The position numbers and the translations under genes were made by a program. 25,133 bases of DNA from contig CAMPHR010000040.1 in assembly GCA_946886075.1 (NCBI GenBank), positions 1-25,133 of the forward strand, written 5' to 3'. Below the pieces are notes generated by a model. The model saw nothing but the letters and a program-made list of their open reading frames with translations. It was not told the DNA's origin and searched no databases. Numbering within the stretch: the first letter of the stretch is position 1; every line of letters starts with the position of its first letter. Below, in pieces: positions 14,683 through 22,482 of the stretch. The DNA is from an uncultured Novosphingobium sp. (GTDB taxonomy: Bacteria; Pseudomonadota; Alphaproteobacteria; Sphingomonadales; Sphingomonadaceae).

Positions 14683-15438
14683 ATGAGCACCAAAACGATC
14701 AAGCGCGCGACCCTGTACCGCATGGTGATGCCGCAGCATGTGTGTCCCTACGGTCTGAAGGCCAAGCATCTGCTTGAAAGCCGCGGCTACGAGGTAGACG
14801 ACCATTGGTTGAAGACGCGCGAGGAGACCGACGCCTTCAAAGCCGAGCATGGGGTGAAGACGACGCCGCAAACCTTCATCGATGGCGAGCGCGTCGGCGG
14901 CTATGATGACTTGCGGCGGTTTTTCGGCAAGGTCGTGTCCGATCCCAACGCCACCAGCTACAAGCCGGTGATCGCCGTTTTCGCCATGACGGCGTTGATG
15001 GCGCTCGCCGCGAGCCAAGCCGCGGTCGGGACGCCTCTCTCTGTGCACGCGGTCGAATGGTTCATCGCCTTTAGCATGTGCGTGCTGGCCCTGCTCAAGC
15101 TTCAAGATATCGAGAGCTTCTCGACGATGTTCCTCAACTACGACCTGCTCGCGCGACGTTGGGTGCCGTACAGTTTCATCTATCCTTTCGCCGAAGGATT
15201 GGCGGGCGTTCTGATGGTCGCGGGCGTGCTGACTTGGTTGTCAGTGCCGGTGGCGCTGTTCATCGGCACGGTCGGCGCCGCATCCGTCTTCAAGGCCGTC
15301 TACATCGACCAGCGCGAATTGAAATGCGCCTGCGTTGGTGGCGCGACGAAGGTGCCGCTCGGCTTTGTGTCGCTCACCGAGAACCTGATGATGATCGCGA
15401 TGGCGGTCTGGATGGTCATTCGCGGAGGCGCGATGTGA
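14683..15438 (+). CDS. Glutaredoxin-MauE fusion, redox membrane protein
   Basis: The N-terminal 85 residues form a glutaredoxin-like domain with a CPYG active site and a TTPQTFIDG segment carrying the cis-proline. The rest is a MauE/DoxX-type membrane domain with about four or five helices and a pair of cysteines in LKCACVGG, the MauE signature. The fusion probably passes electrons or disulphides between cytoplasmic glutaredoxin and periplasmic thiols. The ATG at 14671 is in frame, but GGCGAG lies five bases before the ATG at 14683 and an 11-nt leader would be too short for the upstream start, so I use 14683 (251 aa). It is controlled by the divergent MerR. Its role in metal or oxidant tolerance is inferred from that pairing. 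Confidence 0.82.
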   Translation: MSTKTIKRATLYRMVMPQHVCPYGLKAKHLLESRGYEVDDHWLKTREETDAFKAEHGVKTTPQTFIDGERVGGYDDLRRFFGKVVSDPNATSYKPVIAVFAMTALMALAASQAAVGTPLSVHAVEWFIAFSMCVLALLKLQDIESFSTMFLNYDLLARRWVPYSFIYPFAEGLAGVLMVAGVLTWLSVPVALFIGTVGAASVFKAVYIDQRELKCACVGGATKVPLGFVSLTENLMMIAMAVWMVIRGGAM

Positions 15439-15585
15439 TCAGTTTGGCTTCCGGCCGATGGGGATGGCGCGGCGGTGCGGCCTCCGCACAGCAGGTGCAA
15501 CGCTGCCTTCACGCGCCGCCCCCTAATGCCGTCGATTGCCGATGTCGCTCAGCCCGGCAGCAGAACGGAAGGATCGTCCAGATAG

Positions 15586-15952
15586 AGGGAGCAGAAAATC
15601 AACCCCGAGGTGGGTTTTCATATCGGCATCATGGTTGATACGCTGGCAGATCTGGATGCGATGATGGCGCGATTAAAGGAATGCCAACGCGAGCGACCCG
15701 GGCATCAAGGACCATCTGAAATTTACCGTCAATCGGGCCAAGCCCGGCGATCATGAGATCGACGCGTCGATGGAAGCATCACCGACCTTCCGCGACGCAA
15801 CCCGTCACTGTTATGGGCGTAACGGGTGTCAGGTTTTCGTGCAGACAGATCTGTTGGCGAGCGGTCCTCTTGGGGATAATATGGTCATTGAATTCGACCA
15901 TGCGTTCGCCGACCGACCGGTCAATATGTTTAACAAAACGGAACTGGGCTGA
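15586..15952 (+). pseudogene. Frameshifted remnant of an unidentified gene
   Basis: One frame from 15586 reads EVGFHIGIMVDTLADLDAMM and ends near 15679. The next base starts a second frame that continues in the same protein style (DPGIKDHLKFTVNRAKPGDH, then MVIEFDHAFADRPVNMF) to a TGA at 15952. A one-base shift joins the two into about 120 residues. There is no start codon, and a TAG at 15583 blocks the front, so the gene is both truncated and shifted. The pattern faintly suggests a vicinal-oxygen-chelate (glyoxalase-like) fold, but I cannot assign a family. Confidence 0.4.
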
Positions 15953-16279
15953 ACTGGATTGGATCGGGGCACGCCGACATCTTACTGCTGTCGTTATCGA
16001 CATCGACGCTGCGCACGCGCTGAGGGGCATGCGATGCACCGGGCGCTTCAGCAGAATGAATGAAAAAACTTCCTGGATTGAGTTGATCCCACCTGACAAG
16101 CTCAACTTTGTGAATGAACGGATTTCCTGAACTTGGCCGGACGCTGTTCGCGAGCATTCGCGCGCGCCATTGATGGTGAAGGTGCTGTAGCGACCAATAG
16201 TAGTTACAGCTCCTCGCGCGGAGGGCGACCCATGGCCGCTGTCTAGCGGCAAATTCTCTCGCTGCCAGAATAACTAAAT

Positions 16280-16295
16280 CCTGATCTGGATCAGG
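16280..16295. promoter_or_regulatory. Dyad-symmetric site upstream of the EAL gene
   Basis: CCTGATC-TG-GATCAGG is a perfect 7-bp inverted repeat around a 2-base centre, in the short AT-richer stretch about 65 bases before the EAL start. It could be an operator. I see no clear -35/-10 pair next to it. Confidence 0.3.
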
Positions 16296-16358
16296 CTGAA
16301 ATCCAGTGAAATCGGCCTTCCTTTAAGCGAATATTTGTCACTTTCGCATAATTCTCCG

Positions 16359-18020
16359 ATGATGGAGAACGCAAATCCTCTTGCCAGGACCGCGCGGGAG
16401 CAGCGGGGCGATCGGGTGGTCGTGGACCCGGCGCATCTGTTCATGGGCGCGGTCGCCGCCAGCATCTCGCTGGCCGTTGGCTGGTGGGTAGGCATTGGAG
16501 AGCTGATCCTTGGGCCAGCATCGGCGGCCGTCCTTTCGGCGACCCTGCTCTGGTCTTACTGGATGAGGACGCGGCGCCAATGGCAGCAGCTGCATCAGCG
16601 CCTGGAGCGGGCGGCAGGCGCCACGCCTGCTCATATGCAACGCCGCCCCATCGCGGCGCAGCTTGCCTGGCAGGTCGACCAGATCGCATCGCGCATGTCG
16701 GAGCTCAGCCATCGCTCGGCACAGTTACACCCGGTTTCGGGCTTGTCCACCAGAGAGCCGCTCATCAACGCCATCGAAGACGCGCCCGAAGGTGGCACCC
16801 TTGGGCTGGTCGAGCTCTGCGACTTTGACCGGCTGACCCTGTTCGACGCCGCCATCGCGGACGAGGTACTAAGCGAAATCGCCCAGCGCCTGGCGCGTAT
16901 GGTGGGGCCGGGACGCGTCCTCGCTCATGTAGATCGCAGCCGCTTCGCGATTTGGAGCGCAGGTGTCGACCCTGACGTTGCGCGGACGGAGCTCAACGCG
17001 ATCTGCTATGCGCTGCGGAATCGGGTCGTAACTGCGGACGTCGAACTTTTGCCCCAACTGCGGTCGGCGCTGGTGGAAAGCTCGCGCGACAAGGGCAGCG
17101 CCTCGGAACTGGTCTCTCGCGGACTTAGCTGTCTGTCCGATCCGATCGGCCACATTTCGGCCGCGGAAGTGTCGCCAGCCACATCACGCGACCTGTTTCT
17201 GTTGGAACAGGACTTACGACAGGCGACCGCGCGCAACGAATTCGAGCTTTGGTATCAGCCGTTCATCGACGCAGCGGAGCAAAAGGTCTGCGGCGCCGAA
17301 GCCCTGCTTCGCTGGCGGCATCCGGAACATGGCCTTGTCATGCCCGCCCGATTTATCCCGGTTATGGAATCTTCCAATCTTGCGGAGGAAATTGGCCTGT
17401 GGACGCTGAATGCTGGCTGCCGCGAAGCGCGGAACTGGCAGCAGCACCAGGCAGCGCCCTTGAAGGTTGCCATCAACCTGTCCGCTCATCAACTAACTGG
17501 CGGGCAGTTGCCATTGATGGTCGGGCGGACGCTCCAGCGGCACGGCCTTCCGCCCACCTTGCTGGAACTGGAACTGACGGAAACCGTCGCGTCGGTTGAT
17601 TCAGCTGCGGCCCGGGTTCTTTTCGACGAACTGCGCAAGTTGGGAGTCGCCGTCTCCATCGACGATTTCGGCGCAGGCTATTCGAGCCTCAGCTATCTGA
17701 AGAAATTGCATTTCGACAAGATCAAGATCGACCGGGAATTCATAAGCCATGTGGACCGCCAAAGTGACAGCCAGGCGATCTGCCAAAGCATTATCGCTCT
17801 AGGCCGAGGCCTTGGCATTCCAGTCCTAGCCGAAGGCGTCGAACGAGCGGAAGAATATCAGTGGCTTCGCCGTCACGGATGCACCCTGTTCCAGGGCTTT
17901 TATTTTTCACGTCCGCTCGAAGCAGCAGCTTTCCTGCCCTTTGTCAGGGATAGCGCGACGATCGCCCGACTGACCGACCTTTCCGCCTCCGCCTTGCAAA
18001 ACCGAGTCCTGAAGAGATGA
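16359..18020 (+). CDS. EAL-domain c-di-GMP phosphodiesterase with degenerate GGDEF
   Basis: The protein is 553 aa from the ATG at 16359 (a TTG at 16335 is also in frame; neither has a good ribosome-binding site). Two hydrophobic segments near residues 27-70 anchor it in the inner membrane. A GGDEF-like domain (about 125-270) has RSRFAIW where GGDEF should be, so cyclase activity is lost. The EAL domain (290-540) keeps the EAL triad in AEALLRW (E314), ELTE, DDFGAGYSS, the K in IKIDREFI, AEGVE and QGFYFSRP. It should therefore be an active phosphodiesterase that lowers cyclic di-GMP. Its stop overlaps the next gene's ATG, so it is co-translated with the lipoprotein and probably belongs with the kinase-phosphatase cluster. 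Confidence 0.9.
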   Translation: MMENANPLARTAREQRGDRVVVDPAHLFMGAVAASISLAVGWWVGIGELILGPASAAVLSATLLWSYWMRTRRQWQQLHQRLERAAGATPAHMQRRPIAAQLAWQVDQIASRMSELSHRSAQLHPVSGLSTREPLINAIEDAPEGGTLGLVELCDFDRLTLFDAAIADEVLSEIAQRLARMVGPGRVLAHVDRSRFAIWSAGVDPDVARTELNAICYALRNRVVTADVELLPQLRSALVESSRDKGSASELVSRGLSCLSDPIGHISAAEVSPATSRDLFLLEQDLRQATARNEFELWYQPFIDAAEQKVCGAEALLRWRHPEHGLVMPARFIPVMESSNLAEEIGLWTLNAGCREARNWQQHQAAPLKVAINLSAHQLTGGQLPLMVGRTLQRHGLPPTLLELELTETVASVDSAAARVLFDELRKLGVAVSIDDFGAGYSSLSYLKKLHFDKIKIDREFISHVDRQSDSQAICQSIIALGRGLGIPVLAEGVERAEEYQWLRRHGCTLFQGFYFSRPLEAAAFLPFVRDSATIARLTDLSASALQNRVLKR

Positions 18021-18763
18021 TGATCACCGAACGCAATTCTCGATGCCCCGCGCTTGTTTTTTTGGCACTGGCGGTCGTTACCCTGCTGCCTGCCTGTTCG
18101 CACAAGCCGGGCGATCAGGCGGCGCGGCCCCAGACGATCCAGAAAATCAGCAATAGTCAGCGGATGGAGGATGTTGTCGCCTGGCTGGAAAACGGCGACG
18201 TCGCGCGCGCGCGTAAGGCGCTGAAGGACATGGTGCGCGCCGACCCGACCGACCGCGCCGCCGCGTCACTGCTGGAAACGGTGGATGCCGACCCCACGGC
18301 ATTGCTCGGCGCCAAGAGCTTTGCCTACCGCATCCAATCCGGAGAGCGGATGAGCGAAATTTCACGCCGGTTTTTGGGTGACCGGCTGAAATTCTATGCG
18401 CTCGCCCGCTATAATGGGTTGGCGGTGCCGTCTTCAATCCGGGCCGGTCAGCTGATCCGCATCCCCGGCGATGAGCCGCCGCCCCGGGTTGCGCCCGCTC
18501 CCAAGGCTCCGGCGCCCTCTCCAAAAAGTCCCGAGACCGCCAAGCCCACTCCGTCCCGCGCTGCGCCGAAGGAGGCCGCTGCTGATCCTGCGAAAGCCGC
18601 GAAGCTGCGGGCGGCGGGCCTCGCCGCGCTTAACCAGGGCCAGGTCGCCCGTGCCGTCGTCCTGCTGCACCAGGCGGCAACGCTCGCGCCTTCGGACGCG
18701 TTGATCCGACGCGACCTCGATCGTGCGCAGCGTATTCGCAAGACCGTGCAGGCGCGGCGTTGA
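18017..18763 (+). CDS. LysM-domain lipoprotein with TPR-like ends
   Basis: This 248-aa protein has a lipoprotein signal peptide: a basic start, a hydrophobic run and the lipobox LLPACS with C27 as the lipidated residue. Residues 48-95 look like one or two TPR-type helices (VAWLENGDVARARKAL). Residues 103-150 are a LysM peptidoglycan-binding domain (YRIQSGERMSEISRRF to AGQLIRIPG). A Pro/Ala/Lys-rich linker (152-190) leads to a second helical pair (GLAALNQGQVARAVVLLHQA). It should sit in the membrane facing the periplasm and touch the cell wall. It overlaps the EAL gene by four bases and precedes the kinase by 39 bases. Acting as the periplasmic partner of the kinase sensor is inference. Confidence 0.83.
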   Translation: MMITERNSRCPALVFLALAVVTLLPACSHKPGDQAARPQTIQKISNSQRMEDVVAWLENGDVARARKALKDMVRADPTDRAAASLLETVDADPTALLGAKSFAYRIQSGERMSEISRRFLGDRLKFYALARYNGLAVPSSIRAGQLIRIPGDEPPPRVAPAPKAPAPSPKSPETAKPTPSRAAPKEAAADPAKAAKLRAAGLAALNQGQVARAVVLLHQAATLAPSDALIRRDLDRAQRIRKTVQARR

Positions 18764-18802
18764 CCAACTTCCTTCTTCCCATGACAAGGGCTTGATCTTG
18801 CA

Positions 18803-20458
18803 ATGACCGAGCATAACTGGATCGGACGCTATCGCATCGACGCCCCATTGGGCGAAGGCGCCATGGCGAATGTCTCGCTTGCCTATGACCCCAGCATAGG
18901 CAGAACCGTCGCGATCAAGGTGCTGAAGCCGGAATATCGCGGCGACACCGAACTGGTGAACCGCTTCCTCGCCGAAGCGCGGACCGCCGGGATGCTGTCC
19001 CACAGTCACATCGTGACCATCTATGATGTAGGGGAAGTGGATGGCGTTCCCTACATCGCGATGGAACATATCGCAGGACGTCCGCTGGACGAGATATTGC
19101 GTGACGAAGGACGTTTGACGGTCGAACGCGTGCTCGCTCTCGGCGCGCAGATCGCACGCGCATTGGCCTATGCCCACGGCCGGGGCGTCGTTCATCGCGA
19201 CGTGAAGCCTTCCAACATCCTGATCTGTGATCATGGCCGCACCGCCAAGCTGCTCGATTTCGGAATCGCACGGGTGGCAGCTGGAAACGATCAGGATGTG
19301 CAGCGCACGCAGGCTGGGCAGGTCATGGGTACGCCGCGCTATATGAGCCCCGAACAAGCCATGGGCCTGCCGCTGGACGCGCGCAGCGACCTCTTTTCGT
19401 TGGGCGCTGTGCTTTACGAGATGGTGACCGGCAACCCCGCTTTCCCCGGCACTGGTCTGGCGACGCTAGCGATCCAGATCGCGCAGCACGATCCCGAACC
19501 GATCAAGCGCCAAGTCCGCGAATGCCCACGCGGCCTCTGCTTCATTATCGGCAAGCTGCTGGCGAAGAAGCCCGTGGATCGTTTCGCCGATGCTGCGCTG
19601 CTCGCCCAGGCGCTTGAGCGTGAACGCGAGGCGGCGACCCAGGATCGGGAAACAGGCCCCCGGGCGATGGCGCTGCGTTTCAAGCTGCCGCTGATCCTCG
19701 TTTCCACCGCCACGCTCGCGCTTGCGCTCAGCGTAGGACTGGTGCTCGACCGGCAGAACGCGACCATGACCGACATGGCGATCAGTTCAGGCGCGTCGAT
19801 GACCGATTTCGTGGCCCGGAACGCGGCGCTGCGGATCGCCGACAATGCTGGCCTCCCGGCTCAGTCTCAGGACTGGTTGCCGCTCCAAGCTTTTGTTGAG
19901 ACGGCCGTCAAGGATCGCCACCTGCACAAGATCACCATCGCCGACGACCAAGGCGTCGTCCGCGCGGCAGGTGACAAGCGGCTAATTGGCTCGCGACTAC
20001 CCGCCAACGCCGCGGACGAGGCACGGGTCACCCCCGAAGGCATCCATTTCACCCGCGGGGTCCAATATGCTGGCGCCAATTTCGGGCGAGTGGACATTGT
20101 CATGGACAGAAGCGCACTGGATGCAGCGATGGAGCGGACACGGGTTCTGCTGTTCGCTCTAGCGCTGTTCGTCATAGGAATGATCGGCGCGATAGCTTAT
20201 GGAAGCGCCCGCCAACTGTCCTCGCCCCTGCGCCGCTTGCGGGCCGCCATCGAAGAAGCGGCCAGCGGCAACAGTGCATTCCGCCTGTCCCACCGCCGCA
20301 ATGATGAGATTGGGCGACTTTTCGACGCCTTCAACCAGCTTGCCGACACGATCGAGACAGGACCCGGCGCGGGCGGTCCGGTAGCTGACGCGCTGGAGGC
20401 GCTTCGCACCCGGATCGCGGCGCCGCCCGCCCGCGATCGCAATCGCAACGCGGCCTAG
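18803..20458 (+). CDS. Transmembrane Ser/Thr protein kinase with periplasmic sensor and HAMP domain (PpkA-like role)
   Basis: This is a 551-aa protein. Residues 8-275 are a Hanks-type kinase with every key element: glycine loop LGEGAMANV (16-24), VAIK lysine K39, E58, HRDVKPSN (131-138, catalytic D133), DFG (152-154), and GTPRYMSPEQ in the activation segment. It should be active. TM1 is about 293-315, residues 316-446 form a periplasmic domain that may be Cache-like, TM2 is 447-467 and a HAMP-type linker is 468-520. Bacterial kinases usually carry PASTA or other repeats outside; a sensor plus a C-terminal HAMP is uncommon. The next two genes encode its likely FHA substrate and opposing phosphatase, as PpkA, Fha and PppA do in type VI secretion. 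The stimulus is unknown. Confidence 0.92.
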   Translation: MTEHNWIGRYRIDAPLGEGAMANVSLAYDPSIGRTVAIKVLKPEYRGDTELVNRFLAEARTAGMLSHSHIVTIYDVGEVDGVPYIAMEHIAGRPLDEILRDEGRLTVERVLALGAQIARALAYAHGRGVVHRDVKPSNILICDHGRTAKLLDFGIARVAAGNDQDVQRTQAGQVMGTPRYMSPEQAMGLPLDARSDLFSLGAVLYEMVTGNPAFPGTGLATLAIQIAQHDPEPIKRQVRECPRGLCFIIGKLLAKKPVDRFADAALLAQALEREREAATQDRETGPRAMALRFKLPLILVSTATLALALSVGLVLDRQNATMTDMAISSGASMTDFVARNAALRIADNAGLPAQSQDWLPLQAFVETAVKDRHLHKITIADDQGVVRAAGDKRLIGSRLPANAADEARVTPEGIHFTRGVQYAGANFGRVDIVMDRSALDAAMERTRVLLFALALFVIGMIGAIAYGSARQLSSPLRRLRAAIEEAASGNSAFRLSHRRNDEIGRLFDAFNQLADTIETGPGAGGPVADALEALRTRIAAPPARDRNRNAA

Positions 20459-20468
20459 GCGCTCCTTC

Positions 20469-21479
20469 ATGTACATCTTCAAGCTTTACGAGAAGGACCA
20501 GCCACATCAGGCGGTCGATGCGCGCCTCTTGCATGAGGGCGTGCTGCGGATTGGGCGCGATCCCAAGGCGGACTGGGTCATGAACGACTCGGCCTGTGAG
20601 ATTTCGCGCTGGCATTGCGAATATAGCGCCGGACCTGATGGCCTCACCCTGCGCAGCCTGGGCACCAACGGCATGTTCGACCGGGAAACGGGCACTCGGC
20701 TGCTCGAAGGATGCGACCTGCCCGTTCTGGTCCCCGGCGCTGTTTGCTTCGGGGCCTTTCTCCTCACCGTCGATCACGCCGCGCAGTCGCGCGATCAGGT
20801 GGACGAGAACCAGACGCTGGTCCTCATGCCGCCGCTGGGTTCCTCCATCGCCGTGCCTACCGAATGGTCCGACGGCGCCGTCGCCCAGGGGGCGGTTGGC
20901 GGATCATTGCTCGAAGCTTTCTGCGAAGGGGCAGGCATCGAAGCGTCGGCATTCTCTTCAGAAGATCCCCAGGAAATCATGCGCCGCGCCGGAGCCGTCT
21001 ATCGAAACCTGGTGTTGGGCGTCGGAGACCTCATGGCCGAGCGGGAGCGGGTGCGCGGCAAATATCAGCTGTCCAGAACGACCATCGGCGGCGCTGGCAA
21101 CAATCCATTTAAATGGGCGCCCACCCAACGGCTGGCCATCGACCTGCTGTTGATCAATGATCGCGGCTTCCTGGACGGTCCGGCTGCGCTCGCCGCTTCC
21201 TTCCGCGACATCAAGAAGCACCTGATCGCGACCTTCACGGGCCTGCAGGTTTCCCTGAAAGCCGCGATCGGCCGGTTCGAGCCCGCGGGCATAGAGGCCG
21301 CCATGCCTGCAAAAGGCACATTCCTGAAAAGCCGCGCCGCGGCTTGTTGGGAAGAGGCGCAGAACCGTCACGCCGACCTCGCGCGCCAGATCGACCAGGG
21401 CGAGGATGGTCTGCTCGCTCAGGCCTTCATCACTGGCTATGACGCCGCCACCGCGGAACTGGAGGCGCAGCAGTCATGA
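20469..21479 (+). CDS. FHA-domain protein, TagH-like (type VI secretion-associated)
   Basis: This is a 336-aa protein. Residues 1-102 are an FHA domain that binds phosphothreonine: LRIGRDP (26-32), EISRWHCEY (44-52) and the TNG loop (66-68) are in place. Residues 110-155 are a linker. The C-terminal 160-330 matches the TagH domain of type VI secretion FHA proteins, seen as YQLSRTTIGGAGNNPFKWAP followed by GFLDGPAALAASFRDIKKH and the helical end. TagH/Fha is a substrate and scaffold of PpkA. It lies 10 bases after the kinase gene and shares ATGA with the phosphatase gene. I see no VipA/B, Hcp, VgrG or ClpV genes here, so either the main secretion locus is elsewhere or this trio controls something else. 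Confidence 0.86.
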   Translation: MYIFKLYEKDQPHQAVDARLLHEGVLRIGRDPKADWVMNDSACEISRWHCEYSAGPDGLTLRSLGTNGMFDRETGTRLLEGCDLPVLVPGAVCFGAFLLTVDHAAQSRDQVDENQTLVLMPPLGSSIAVPTEWSDGAVAQGAVGGSLLEAFCEGAGIEASAFSSEDPQEIMRRAGAVYRNLVLGVGDLMAERERVRGKYQLSRTTIGGAGNNPFKWAPTQRLAIDLLLINDRGFLDGPAALAASFRDIKKHLIATFTGLQVSLKAAIGRFEPAGIEAAMPAKGTFLKSRAAACWEEAQNRHADLARQIDQGEDGLLAQAFITGYDAATAELEAQQS

Positions 21480-22222
21480 ACTTTTCCGCTCATCAGGATG
21501 AGCCGCGGCAAGCACGCCTATATTGCCGATCGATTGCGCGCACACATATCGGAAAGGTGCGCATGGTGAATGAAGACCGCCTGCTCGATCATCCCGATCA
21601 CCGGCTCTGGGCCGTGGCGGACGGGATGGGTGGGCATAGCCGTGGCGACCGCGCAGCAACGCTCGTCATCCATGCGCTGGCCGAACTGGCCGAGGGAGAA
21701 GCTGCTATTGATCGGGATGCGATCGACGGCGCCATCCAGGATGCAAATCGCGCCATACTCGCCTTGAGCGAAGAGCGGGAAAGGTGCGGTTCGACGGTGG
21801 CCGGGCTGCATGCCGCAGGTGGGACCGCGACCCTCTTTTGGGCAGGTGACAGCCGCATCTACCGCTTCCGCGATGGAGGGCTCGATCGGCTCACCTGCGA
21901 TCACAGCTATGTCCAGCAGTTGGTAGACGCAGGACTGATCACCCCCGCACAAGCCCGCTCGCACCCACAGGCCAACCTCATCACCCGCGCAGTGGGCATA
22001 GATGAAAGGCTGGAGCTGGAATACGCCAGCGTCCCATTGATGCCGGGCGATCATTTCCTGCTATGTTCGGACGGCTTGTCGTCGATGGTTGAGGATCAAG
22101 AAGTCGCCAAGACCCTGAGCGCGGACCCGGAGACAGCACCTGGCCGCCTGATCGACCAAGCGCTTGAGGCCGGCGGAAGCGACAACATATCGCTCATCTT
22201 GATTTCGGTGCTCCCGGCATAA
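21476..22222 (+). CDS. PP2C-type Ser/Thr phosphatase (PppA-like)
   Basis: This 248-aa single-domain phosphatase shows all the metal-binding motifs: VNEDRLL (31-37), VADGMGGHSRGDRAA (47-61, with D49), WAGDSRIYRF, HSYVQQLVDAG, LCSDGLSSMV and GGSDNISLI near the end. The length and order match PppA/Stp1. It should remove phosphates placed by the kinase encoded two genes upstream, most likely from the FHA protein. The ATG overlaps the FHA stop by four bases, so the two proteins are probably made in a fixed ratio. It is the last gene of the cluster; a weak 5-bp hairpin (CCCGG/CCGGG) follows the stop codon without a T-run. Confidence 0.93.
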   Translation: MNFSAHQDEPRQARLYCRSIARTHIGKVRMVNEDRLLDHPDHRLWAVADGMGGHSRGDRAATLVIHALAELAEGEAAIDRDAIDGAIQDANRAILALSEERERCGSTVAGLHAAGGTATLFWAGDSRIYRFRDGGLDRLTCDHSYVQQLVDAGLITPAQARSHPQANLITRAVGIDERLELEYASVPLMPGDHFLLCSDGLSSMVEDQEVAKTLSADPETAPGRLIDQALEAGGSDNISLILISVLPA

Positions 22223-22482
22223 TTCCGGGATACAAATGCCGCGCCCATGACATTGTCAGACATTAAGGAAGGCAGTCTGAAGCGAAACCGCAACCTGTTC
22301 CTCATTTCACGCTGAGCATCGAGGCACATGCGCGAAAAATCCTCTGGATGTGATTGATAAATGGGTGGTCATGACAGTCTTTGCGAGACATGGTCCAAGG
22401 TCCGTCCGTTCCATAAGTACAATCGCGCGACTGCATAACGCACCCGCAGATGGCAGCCGGCACATGAAGGACCGATAACACC

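Larger units (their letters stand above)
15439..16358. other. Decayed region with no intact gene
   Basis: About 900 bases between the glutaredoxin-MauE gene and the EAL gene hold no believable intact frame. The centre contains the frameshifted remnant at 15586-15952. A small hairpin GTGCGG-CCT-CCGCAC (15475-15489) lies just after the glutaredoxin-MauE stop, without a T-run. A dyad at 16280-16295 may belong to the EAL gene's control region. The rest shows nothing I recognise. Confidence 0.55.

Noticed and set aside
18434..19357. 307-aa open frame on the minus strand across the lipoprotein/kinase junction
   Set aside because: It is antisense to strongly supported genes and has no family features.
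20469..22222. A type VI secretion locus
   Set aside because: Only the kinase, FHA and phosphatase control proteins are present; no sheath, Hcp, VgrG, ClpV or membrane-complex gene is seen in the window.
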